Shown piece by piece: positions 46,147 through 56,094 of a DNA stretch of 64,000 nt. Every line of letters begins with the position of its first letter. Within the stretch, counting starts at the first letter, position 1. A program made the translations under genes and the position numbers. This DNA comes from Cystobasidiopsis lactophilus. Its lineage: Eukaryota; Basidiomycota; Agaricostilbomycetes; Agaricostilbales; Chionosphaeraceae. The stretch is taken from contig BCIO01000002.1 in assembly GCA_001599975.1 (NCBI GenBank), forward strand, positions 1,995,883-2,059,882. Reading direction: 5' to 3'. The notes under the pieces are model-generated. The model made no database searches. It had not been told where the DNA came from and saw only the letters and a list, made by a program, of their open reading frames with translations.

Positions 46147-49100
46147 TTAGACGCCGGTAGCCACTTTTTGCAAGAGAACCAGTAAGCAAGCCTCCAATGG
46201 GCCCGCGTGCAGGGTTCTGCCGGCCTTGTAGCCCATCAATAGGATGTGCTGCGATTTGGTCCCGATCTTCTCCTTGTCCACCGGCAGCTGATCCCGCAAG
46301 GCCCTCGGCCATTTGGAATACTGTCGGTGACAGTTTGAGCAGGGGACGAGCGATCAAATGAGCACGACCACTCACGTATTGCCATAGCTCGGCTTCAGGG
46401 CAGTCCAAGGTGAGGTTCTTGGCCGCGAGTGTGCCGACATCCGCGACCTCTTGGACCCGATTGAGACCCGCCAGGGACAACTCTCCTTCGTTTGCTGCAG
46501 ACCCGATTGCGGTCATCGAGCAGAGGCTGTTGTCGATGCGGACGCACTGCAACCGCCGCAGGACGGCTAGAATGTAGTCGAGGGCGCGCGACAAATCGTG
46601 CGCGAGATCTTGCGGATCGTCCACATAGTAGCTCGGGTTGGTCTGGACGCGCCGCGCCAGGTAGGTGGATGAGAGGAAGGTGAGCAGCGACGAAACCGGA
46701 ACCGACTTCTGCGTGGCGGCGGCGTGCAAGAAGAGGGCTGGCAGCGTGAAATTCGTTTCGTTCGACAGGACTGACTCCAGAAAGAAGCCCTTGGCCCAAA
46801 GTCGGGTGAAGCGGGGCGCTTGAGTTTCGTTGCACAGCACCAGCATATCAGTGCGCGGGATTTGGGCGAATTCGACGATTTCTTTTGGTGAGTAGTGCTG
46901 CAGGACTCTGTTGCCGTCCTGGTCGACCAGAGCTGACGAGCATGTCATGAGGAGCAATGTGTCCGCGCGAATGCCCGTGTCCAGTGCCATCTTGCGGGAA
47001 GTGACCAGCAGCCGAGCACTGCCGGCCTGAAAGCTGCCGAGAAGAGCGCGCTTCACCCGAGATGGCATATGCTCGTGGACAAGCACGAAGCCTTGCTCCA
47101 GGAAGTCCGCAACGTCCGGCAGATCGGCGATGGATTCGGCCGCCCGAAAGATAGCTTGAGGGTCTCGGACGAAGGGCGACGTCAGGCTGAGGTCGGCGCT
47201 CGTCTGTAGAGACCGCATGAAAGAGGCGACGACTTGCTTCAGCTGAAGGTGCGAGGGAAGGACACAGATGCAAGATTGTTCGGGCGCCAGGGCTTTCAGC
47301 AGCGCGAACGCAGGGCCAGAAGCCTTGGCAAGCATGCCCGCAAAAGGCGCCACTATCGTTCTGGCGGAAAGTTGAAGGGGGGCCGCGCGGTCTTGGGGCA
47401 GGAAGTTGTAGACGTGCTCTGGAGGAGCGCGCAAGAATTGGGCGAGCGACGAGCTGTCGTTAAGGGAAAAGCCCAAAGCGATAACTCGCTCCGCCTGTCG
47501 CACCAGTTTGGACAGCGCCAGTTCATACTCCGCGCCCATGGCGTGGATGTCCAGAGCGATCACCACTTGAGGGAGCTTGCCTTTCTGGGCCGGCGGGCTG
47601 ATGCCCGATAGGCGAGACCAGGCTTCGCCTGCCAGAAGGCCCAGTACAGGCGACTGGTGGGAGGGAGGGTGGGACCCTCTTGAAAGCCAGACGACTGGGT
47701 TTTTTGCCAGGTAGAAGGCGGCCGCTTCGCGATAAGCAGAGAGCGACTTCTCGTCTGGCGCCACGATCCACACGCGCTGGTTGTTCTGGATCGCTCGACT
47801 GGAGGGAAAGACACTCAGAAGTAGTTCTGACGGGTCTAAAGGGCTTGCCTCACACGAGAGGAGACAAAGCGACACGGCAGTTGGTGGCTTGGGACGAGGT
47901 GCAGCACAAAACATTGCTGCGCGAGTGAAACATTGAGTGCCAGACTTGCATTGGAATGGTGCTGAGAACATCGTTGAGGTAGCGCTGGGAGAAGAAGGGC
48001 GTGTCGTGCTCCGCAAGCAAATCGCGCTGCTTGAGGAGCGGCAGGCGCAATTGGGCGGTGGCGAGCGGCGGCCGGGGCGGCATGACTGCTGGCAAAGAGA
48101 CGGCCAAGGAATGATCGGATGTCAGCCATTTGTCAAACTCGACGTGCACGAGCAACGAGGTGCCTGCCGGCACACTGGTCTCGAAGATGTGTTCGACTTG
48201 GAGCTGATGGTGGCGGAGCGCCAGCTGGTCCAGACCCAACATTTCACGGTCATCTTCCGTAGACAGCCAAACCCAAAAGGCGACGCTGGGTCCGTGAAGG
48301 GTATCGGCGTGCAGGAAGTTGCGCCGGGCCTGCACCGCGACCTGCACCAAATCGTGCGTAAGCGGTTGCACCCGCGCGGTGACATTGACCGAAGGTATCT
48401 GTCCGGCAGCCTGCTGGACCGACATCGCCAGCTTTTCGTTGGCGCGCAGCAAACTCGCAAGATCGGCAACCTTCATAGCCAGCAGGTCCTCGGTCGAATA
48501 GTCGTCTGCGTACTGCACGACCTTGTACTTGAGGTCTGAGGAAAGCGATGACTGCTTGAGTGGGTGCTCGAACGGCCACATGCGCTCTGGCAAGGTCGCA
48601 TCAGTGCAAATCGAATTGTCGGGGGAGAAAGCCAACCCACTTTCGATGGCTTTGCAGAGTGAAAGCACAACGGCCGCCGTGCTCGACCACCTCTTGCTGG
48701 TAGCCAGTTCAAACAGAGAGCGGCAAATGCGACCCGCGTTCTGGGCCACGTAGCCCTGGTCACTGATCAGGGCAAAGTCCTCCACTGGAAGCATCGAAAT
48801 GTAGGCTTGAAGCAGGAGATTGACCTTGGCAGACGACACTGCCAGTCCACCCTGTCTCTCAAATTCAGCGTGTGGCAGGCAGATGTACGCTGAGGACATC
48901 GGACCTTGATAGCACACGGCACTTTGCGTGCGAGCGCGTCCAACTCTTTGCTCTCCTCTTCGCGTACCGCGACTTGTTCAAACTCTTTGGATCTTGACAG
49001 AACGGCAAGGACGTCTGCTTCCGACATCTGGATTTTGAATTCCGAAGCGAACATTTCGATCGACGCCGCGCGCAGATAGTATTTGGAGGCGATGGTGCCC

Positions 49101-51756
49101 GGATCCAGCGACGACAGAGCACCCGTGGTTTGGTCATAGGAAATCATGCCGAATCGGCTGAGTGTGAGAGCCGCGTTCACGATGAGGCGGTGGCGGGCTT
49201 CTCCCAGGCCTGGATCGCGCATCACGTCGTCCGCTGAGAGGCCATACACCCTGCAACATTGGGACGATTCAGCTTGGAGGGATCAGGAGAGGCCATTCCC
49301 CACTCACATGGGGTTGCGCCGCATTCGCACAAAGAGAAACGTGTAACCGATCCAGCGCACACCTTCGTCGATGGTGCTGACGGTGCCTAATGCTATCTCC
49401 GAGTTGAGAGCATCAAGAATACCGGTCACGAATCTGAAGGTCCGCTGTGAGAAACCAAGACGGCACTCGAAGCAGCCGACACCCACTTTGACTCGATGGG
49501 ATGCTGTTGCGTGATTGCGTTGACGTAGAAGTCGAGCTTGTCCGCAGTCGTGGCGATATATCCAACGCCGTGCGTCTCGTACTGTGGGCGTCCAGCTCTG
49601 CCAAAGATCTGCAGGACGTCAAGAATGGACAGGTCCACGAATGCACCCTTGGATGGGTCGTAGAGCTGGGTGCCCTTGATGACGACAGCATATGCTGGAA
49701 GATTTACGCCCCAGGCCAAAGTCGCGGTGCACACCAGGACCTATGGCTTCTGTTCAGCTCTGGTCAATTATCACTTCGGCCGCAAGGCCTACTTTGGTGA
49801 TGTTGCTCTCGAAAATGCGCTCGCTCAACGTGCGGTCAGATCGTAGCATGCCAGCATGGTGAATTCTGTTGTGGTAAACTGAGCAGAACGTCGCCTGGAA
49901 AAGAAGATGAAAGGTGCGCACCCAAAGCCGAACTGGTAAAGCTCTTTAAGCTCCCGGTTCCGGCTGTTGCCCAAGTCTTTTTTGAACTGGTCGTACTTCG
50001 GGTGCTCCGACGGGTCAAACTCGTCGATGAAGCCATCCAGGGTGGCGCGCTCCTTGAGCATGGTCGCTGTCTTGACCGTCTCTTTGCGCGCGTGCACAAA
50101 GACCATGACCTGGTGGCCGGCTTTGACCAGCTCAACCACTTTGTCGAAGCAAGCTTCGTCCAAGTTGGAGCGACTGGCCGGGCTGCCTGGCTTGCCTTTG
50201 CACCCCAGAAAGTGCTGCTCCAGAGGCACCGGCCGGAAGGAAGCGTCAAAGTAGAACAGGCCCACGTAGCGGTTCACGCCCAGAAAATCGGCAACGTCCA
50301 GATAGTTGGGCAGGGTGGCGCTGAGGCCGACGATGCGGATGAGGGACTGCGAGGACTCGACCTGGCGCAGGGTCCGCGCCACCAGCAGCTCGATCACGGC
50401 GCCCCGCTCGTCGTGCAGCAAATGAACTTCGTCGATGATCAGCAGTTTGACCTTCTGCTCGTTCGTCCTGGTCATTGGTGGCGATATCAAAAGAGCATGC
50501 GAAGGCGCTTACAGAGGCAAGCGAATCGTCAGATCCTGGCTTGTTCGTCACAACAGCCCACTTCTCCGGCGTGGTGACAATCAGATGGGTCTCCGCAATT
50601 TCGCTTCTGGACATTTGCATGTCGCCTGAGCCCTCAAGTCAGTCGTCTGGGTATTGAGCTCAACGGGCAAGCTAGCCACTTACCAGTCAGCTCCCGGACT
50701 TTGACGCCCAGCCACTGCAGTCTCTTGGACATCTTCCGAACCACTTCAGCAGCCAAGGCTTTCATGGGTGCCACGTAGACCATCTTGAAGTCGGCGTTGA
50801 GCAGTTTTGAGTTCTTGATCTGCCCGTATTGTCCAATGGCGCGCAGAATTGTTAGCATGGCCACGTCTGTTTTTCCAGCACCAGTAGGGGCACAGATGAG
50901 CATGTTCTCGTTGGTCTTGTAGCCCACGGGATAAACGATGGACTGCAGCCGGTTGAGCGTGGTGTAGCCCTGTCGAGCAATACTCGAGTTAAAGACCTTC
51001 GGCTTGATCAGGATTAAGAGAGCACGCACAGGAAAGCAGGCTCGCGCAAGCTCGTCGAGCTCCGAGATGGGAAGCAAACGCTCATCGTTGCGCATGGGAA
51101 TCTTGTGCGGCGTTGGGATAGTGATCTCTTCGTATTTCTGGGGGCTTCCTGCGTCAGTATATTTAAAAAAAGCGCTCAAAAGATCCACATTACCTCGGTG
51201 GACTCGCGGGTTGTGCCTTCTGGAAGCGCAAAGCGAGCGCCGAATGCTGCCAAACGCTGGCTGCTTGAAGCAGCGTAGACGTGAGGATATCGGATCTGAT
51301 CAGGATCAGCAGCCTTGAGGTTCAATTTGGCTTAGCTTTGTGTCTTGTCAGGGTCGGAAGGGCGTTGACTCACGGCCAGGCCATCGGTCGCTGAGCGACT
51401 GGCGTTGGCGGCCAATTTAGCCTCCTGCAGCATTTGTAGCTCGGCAAGCGTGCGATGAGCTTTCAGACTTTGTTTGAGCGTGTGTTGTTGCACAAACGGG
51501 CGACCGCCTCACCTTCTGGGGCGCGATGCGAACGGCGAGCTTCTTGCTTGGCCCGCTTCGCCTGCGCTTGCTCCTCGAGCGAGCGAAAGGTGATTTGCGC
51601 TTGCGGGACATAGTGCCTTTCTCTTCGAATGGCGAGGTCTTCAGGCGCCCTTTCGTCCAAGTGTTCGAGCGGCCGCAAAAAATCGAACTCGACGTCGGAG
51701 GCCTCTGCGCCTACCAGGGCCTCGAGGGTGCTCAGAACATCGTCGGTCGGCCTCAT
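46147..51756 (-). CDS. SLH1: Ski2-like RNA helicase SLH1/ASCC3 with a degenerate second cassette
   Basis: This homologue of yeast Slh1 / human ASCC3 resolves collided ribosomes in the RQC-trigger (ASCC) complex. Start ATG 51756. N-terminal exons give [20 protein letters not shown] and [20 protein letters not shown]. Cassette 1 is intact: [20 protein letters not shown] (Walker A), [19 protein letters not shown] (DEVH), [20 protein letters not shown] and [13 protein letters not shown], followed by winged-helix and Sec63 parts. Cassette 2 keeps its length but has lost its motifs: the Walker A position reads [13 protein letters not shown], the DExH position [11 protein letters not shown], the motif VI position EFAQIPRTD. 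The [12 protein letters not shown] anchor survives. The protein ends soon after, [12 protein letters not shown] (stop at 46147), without a second Sec63 module. The frame is open through all exons, so this is not simply a dead gene. An upstream ATG (51879) is in another frame. At about 1,700 residues it is shorter than the yeast protein. Confidence 0.88.
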
Positions 51757-52693
51757 GGTGGGCCTTTCGTGGTTCTACCAAGTCTTGTTGGGGCAGCGCG
51801 AACGCCTTTTGTCGACTGTCTCTTGGTTCTTCGCGGACAACCACGTCGACCCTGATTCACTTGCCTCGCCTGCTGCCATGCCGTGCTGCGTCTCCCTTCA
51901 TCGCTGATGTTTTATGGCGCGATGCTCTGCTCCACCTAAGACTGCGACGTGGCAGGTTCTCTGGGGTCAAAGCCGAGTGGCGACCTGTGACAGGCGCCGC
52001 CGGAACCTTGGCCGCCTTACGCCCAAGCCATCCGCCTTTTCAATCTTATGTCTGCTTTGTCTGGCTGTGGGATTGACGCTTCGGATGTCGTCCTCCCGGC
52101 ATTAGTTTTTTGCGGTCGAGCCCTTATTGCTGCCAAGTGCATCTTTCAACATCGCACATGCCCTTTGCACCTTTCTCATGGCAGTGGATAGGCAGTCTTT
52201 TGCACCTTTCTCATGGCAATCGATAGGTAGTCAGACCATGTGCTGGATCGAGCGGCCGTGAGTGGCCAACTTTTGCCGATGTCGCCACCCTTGCTCGAGG
52301 AAACCCTCTGGTGCCTGACCAGTGCTTCGGCCGCTCCTATGGGCTCATCTTATCACATTTGAGTGCTGCACTGCACAGATCATTGCTCTCGCGCCGCACT
52401 GGCGGCATTGAAGGCGCGAAATCCCCAGGTGGTCTCGGAACTGGGCCAGATACTGATCAATCGTTCCTCCAATCTCGCATCTCGTCCTGCGAACCTTGTG
52501 CTCTCCTCTCCATGCGTTACAACAGGCTGAAGCATCGGCCATACAAGAGCAGCCAGATTGCAGAAATCGCTCCGCTTTGGCACATTGCAAACGCTCCGGC
52601 CGGGCTCCAGCGCCACGCCGGCGGCGCTACTTGTGGTGCTACTGTTTTAAGTCAACTGTCGACACTTTAAACGATGCCGACACACACATCGAC
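51757..52693. other. Large intergenic region left of the tRNA gene
   Basis: More than 900 bases between the helicase start and the tRNA gene. I find no supported protein exon. The 51757-51880 part may carry 5' UTR or a short extra exon of the helicase (an ATG-led reading MAAGEASESGSTW sits at 51879 on the minus strand). A short imperfect direct repeat lies at 52164-52232. Confidence 0.55.
52164..52232 (+). repeat. Imperfect tandem duplication of about 34 bases
   Basis: The unit TTTGCACCTTTCTCATGGCA... followed by a GATAGG(C/T)AGTC end occurs twice in a row (52164-52197 and 52198-52232) with three or four differences. It is non-coding. It may be a slip-strand duplication. No function is evident. 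Confidence 0.75.
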
Positions 52694-52829
52694 GCCTAGC
52701 TAGCTCAAGTAAGCCCGCCTCCACTTCTTTCCCCAGCTACCCGGCTCAAAAACGTCGCAGTCGGTAGAGCGTGAGACTCTTAAACAGTCTGAAATCTCAA
52801 GGTTGTGGGTTCGACCCCCACGTTGGGCT
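52694..52829 (+). tRNA. tRNA-Lys (anticodon CUU) with a canonical intron and a D-loop insertion
   Basis: The 5' acceptor strand GCCTAGC (52694-52700) pairs over all seven positions with GTTGGGC (52822-52828), with two G-U/U-G wobbles. TA follows, then D-stem GCTC (52703-52706) with GAGC (52767-52770). The anticodon stem is TGAGA/TCTCA with loop CT-CTT-A-A (anticodon 52779-52781). The variable loop is five bases, and the T arm GTGGG-TTCGACC-CCCAC contains a good B box. An 11-base intron (52783-52793) lies at the usual place after base 37 and can pair AGTCT with AGACT of the anticodon arm. A second insertion of 52 bases (52709-52760) splits the D-loop and the A box. The discriminator base is T52829. 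An alternative is a damaged gene, but complete pairing of both ends argues for a working one. Confidence 0.78.
52709..52760 (+). other. 52-base insertion in the tRNA D-loop with GT-AG ends
   Basis: The insertion begins GTAAGC, contains a pyrimidine tract (CCTCCACTTCTTTCC) and a CTCAA branch-like motif, and ends GTCGCAG. Its length and signals equal those of the protein-gene introns in this window. Exact removal gives D arm GCTC-AATCGGTA-GAGC, a normal tRNA-Lys D arm. An inner CAG at 52733-52736 would give a 28-base alternative that does not restore the arm. Whether it is removed by the spliceosome, by another route or not at all is unknown. Confidence 0.6.
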
Positions 52830-52847
52830 AATGGTTACCAAAAACAC

Positions 52848-52854
52848 TTTTTTT
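52848..52854 (+). terminator. RNA polymerase III T-run terminator
   Basis: Seven consecutive T residues lie about 20 bases downstream of the tRNA 3' end, as expected for a Pol III terminator. This supports the tRNA gene being transcribed. Confidence 0.65.
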
Positions 52855-53150
52855 GGTCCCTTCGCAAGTTTTTTGGACCCTCCGCAAGGAGTTTCGTTCT
52901 TTTTGCTCAGGCTCACCGTCTTCCAACCTGTATGGAGGCGTTCCAAGAGCGTCTTGGGAAGTCTTTATGCCATTTGTCCAATTTAGCAGCAAGAGGAGAC
53001 GGCAAAAGACGAGCAAGAGAATTTACTCATGCGCATGAAATTGCGCTCGGGGTGGCAAATCGTGCTTCCCACGCTCTCAGGCAGTCTTGTCGCACTATCC
53101 AGGCCTTGTAAACATACCCAACAAGACAAAAGGCCAAGAGATGCACGAAA

Positions 53151-54445
53151 ATGGAGAATCCAGGGTTGACCTGGTGCGACGACTTAACGAACGCCGCGAC
53201 ATGCCAAACCGCCGTTTTCAGGATGTCGTGCTCAGACTCTAGCTCTGATGAAGAAGAGCTATTGGCCAGCGATGATGAAGCCAGCGAGGCAGACCGCATT
53301 CTGGAAGAGCTCGAGAGTTTCGAGGGAATTCTCGCAGTGGCCGCCCTCTCGCACAAGCAGAAGCGCGCTTTAAGAGCTTGGACAAGCTGCAGAGTGGCTT
53401 TGGTGAAGCGGCAGTGGGGCGAGGTCCTGCGGGCCATGCACGGAATTGAGGAGAACAGCGGGATTCGCACCTCGGGGCAAGACCGATGTCTATGTGAGCC
53501 TAATGGTGGACGCCTTGAACAGACCTAAACGCTGACAAATGGGCACAGTGCGACTTTACAGGAACGTCTCGGATGCCGTGGCCCTTGCGCGAACGGCTTC
53601 ACGCGCAAAAACGAGCAAGGTGGCGGATCTGCTTTCGACGCTCAAGACGGTATTCTGGCAACCCTTTGCGACGACTCTCGCAGAAAATCCTCAACTTGAC
53701 GAAGTGGTCTGGCTCCAAGTCGAGTTTTGCGTTCTCAACCCTGCTCTCAACGAGCTCCACCTCTCGTCGGTCGGGCCTGACGTGCTCCAGCAGCTGTACA
53801 CCGCCATCGAGTGGATCTGCCAGTCTCAGCCAGAGAGACGCTCCTTGCTGCACCGCTTCAGAACCTTGGACTTGTCAAACAACCAACTGAGCAGTTCGTC
53901 CCTGTCGAAAGATTGCCGCTGCTTTGCGCGCCACTCACAACAGGTCCACAGACGTTCCTGCCAATGTGTTCATCCACTTTTCAAACATGGCCGGGTTGGA
54001 CCTGGCCGGCAATCGCCTTCGATTCCTGCCTGCCACGTTTGAGGGGTCAAAGCTGGAGCGATGTGTCGACACAGACACCATTGGCCGCTGCAGCTTCGCC
54101 CGCAATCCATGGCAGACCACTGCTGCGTCGTGCCAGATGGGCGCAAACTGCCCAGAACGCGTCCCCTCCACTTTGACGGACGCCTGCGTGCAGCAGATCC
54201 ACTCATCCGGCCTGGCAGCTGACACGCCCGACTTGGCTCCGCACCTGCTGCGTTTTATAGCATCAGCTTACACCTGCGGCGAGTGCGCCTCGTTCATCCT
54301 AGACCGCCACCTGTCCTTTGACGTCCGGCTCGCGTACCGCACCTCCGGGCACACGCTCGCAGTGCGCCGGTCCTGGTGCTGCAAGTGTCGCGGGCGCTTA
54401 CGGGGCGAAGAGGCCACTGCGGAAGGCCAGCAGGAAATCAGATAG
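53151..54445 (+). CDS. Leucine-rich-repeat protein with C-terminal Cys-rich module
   Basis: No named family recognised. ATG 53151 (or 53223, MSCSDSSSDEEELLASDDEA) opens an acidic N-terminus, then helices (ILAVAALSHKQKRALRAWTS). After an intron (T/gtgagc...gcacag/TG) comes LRLYRNVSDAVALARTASRA, followed by LRR-like segments LNELHLSSVGPDVLQQL and FRTLDLSNNQLSSSS. A weak-donor intron (gtccct...caacag) joins the latter in phase to TDVPANVFIHFSNMAGLDLA and GNRLRFLPATFEG. The C-terminus has several Cys (FARNPWQTTAASC, CPERVPS, AYTCGECASFILDRH and SWCCKCRGRL) that look like a zinc-binding or capping module. It resembles LRR scaffold proteins of unknown role in fungi. Confidence 0.66.
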
Positions 54446-54691
54446 CACCGAAAGTCACGCGCCAGAGCCGTTATAACGCGAGTCGAGACTTCCTGCTGCG
54501 CGAAGGGAACACCCCCAAATTATTGCTCTTGCTCTTCGTCTGTGCTTCCACCCTCCTCGCTCCTTCGCCTTTCCGTCTTTCGACGCCTCCGACACGCTCT
54601 GGTCAGCTGTCGACTTTCGTTTCAGTGTCCATCTTCCGCAAATCTCGCGTCGTTCTGCCGTCCTCGTCTCACAAAACCTTAAAAGCCAATC

Positions 54692-55805
54692 ATGCTTGTC
54701 GCGACGATTTCTCTCGCATTGGTCATTGCTTCTGCCGCCGCCAGCGTTGACGTTGGAGGCCCTCACGGCATCTACAACCAAGTCGTCAAGCGGTCGTCCC
54801 ATCGCCGCCATCATGTAAAGCGGTCGACCTGCAACGCCAAGAGCACGGCCTTTGCTTCCCCTACCGCTACGAAGCACGCCACTGCCACTGCCGCCGCCGC
54901 CACTGCGGCATCCACTACCGCATCGTCGTCGTCCAACTCGTCTTCCATCTCTGCCGATTTGGGGGACATCACCGGGTTCTTGGGCACGAACACTGGCATT
55001 GGTACGCGCCCTCTCTCTATATCACGACCGTTGTTCTGCACTAAGCCAGGTACCATCAGGCTCTTGGTTCAGAACCGATTCAAGCAGCGACAGCACGAAC
55101 GGTGGGTCTTGCTCGCGGCGTCGACTCGACGAGGCCTGAGCGATGTCCTCGCTGCAGGTCGTTCTTGGTGCCAGTTGAACTATCAAGATAGCTGGATGGG
55201 TTTTGCGCCTGATGTGAGGCCTGGCGCCTCTAAAACCAGACGGCGAGGCTGATCACATTTGGAGCGCTGCACAGGTTTCCGTCATGCTGTCCAATTTTGG
55301 GTCGTCCACCGAGAAAGCTGGCACCTCCTACTGTGGACTGGAGGCAAAGGCCACCAATCCCAACAACGGCAAAACGGCTCTGATCTATATTGTTGATGGT
55401 GAGCTGGAAAATTAAGTATGAACAAACCAGAATGTTAACATGCGTCTGGGAAACAGGATTCGACCCCAAGTGGGTTAGAACTCCAGGTTCCATCGATTTG
55501 ACGGTTGCAGCCGTAAGCTCGCCTTTCAATTCGAACTTGAAGGACGGTGGCCTGAGCAGCTTTACACCCAGTTCACTGCTCTGTACGGGTCGTTCGACAA
55601 CAACAAGGTGAATAGCTTGCCGTGGTCAGAGTGTGAAGCGATACTGACGAGGCTTCGCAGAACACCGTCGTCCAGAACCTGCAGTGGGGTAAGTTCACAA
55701 AAGCTAAAGGCTTCGACCGGGTCTGAGGGTCTGACACTAACGTGCAACCCCCCAGAATTTACCGGAAACCGCAAGAGCGAGTATACCTTCAACTCTGGCA
55801 GTTGA
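54692..55805 (+). CDS. Secreted double-psi beta-barrel (RlpA/expansin-like) protein
   Basis: This is a small secreted protein of the DPBB family (basidiomycete 'riboflavin-aldehyde-forming-enzyme-like' and barwin-like proteins). A signal peptide MLVATISLALVIASAAAS is followed by a Ser/Thr/Ala-rich linker with two Lys-Arg sites (VVKRS, HVKRS) that may be Kex2 cleavage sites. After several introns the barrel domain reads SGSWFRTDSSSDSTNGGS, WMGFAPDV, TSYCGLEAKATNPNNGKTA, LIYIVDGFDPKWVRTPGSI and FTGNRKSEYTFNSGS. The VDxFDPKWVRTPGSID segment is characteristic. The ATG follows a CT-rich leader typical of highly expressed fungal genes. The role is probably in the cell wall. Enzyme activity is unproven in this family. 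Confidence 0.82.
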
Positions 55806-56094
55806 AGAGGCGATTACTTCTCAAGGGAGCGAGCGGGTTTCGTGGGATCAAACGATGAACTTTGCGAGGTCACACGCACAGAGCATTCTTCGTTATGCTG
55901 GTTCATAAGGTTGTTGTAATCTGTCCGTGTGCCGATGTTGAGCGCGTCTTGTGCCACATCATGTGCTGCTGCCGCACACTCGCTCCAAGAGCGACTTTGC
56001 CTTCTTGCTCTGCTGTGGCGACTTTTGGCCCGACGGAATCGTCTTCGACGCGCCGACTAGCAATTGATCCAAGCAGCGTTGCATCCTGTTGCGC

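Noticed and set aside
51846-51879. ATG 51879 as the helicase start
   Set aside because: The reading is in another frame and stops before the MRPTDDVLS start, and no clear splice pair joins the two. Kept only as a possibility.
52744-52750. GCTCAAA as the 5' acceptor strand of the tRNA, without a D-loop intron
   Set aside because: It pairs less well with the 3' strand (a mismatch and a wobble) and leaves no room for a D-stem, while GCCTAGC-TA-GCTC at 52694-52706 pairs completely.
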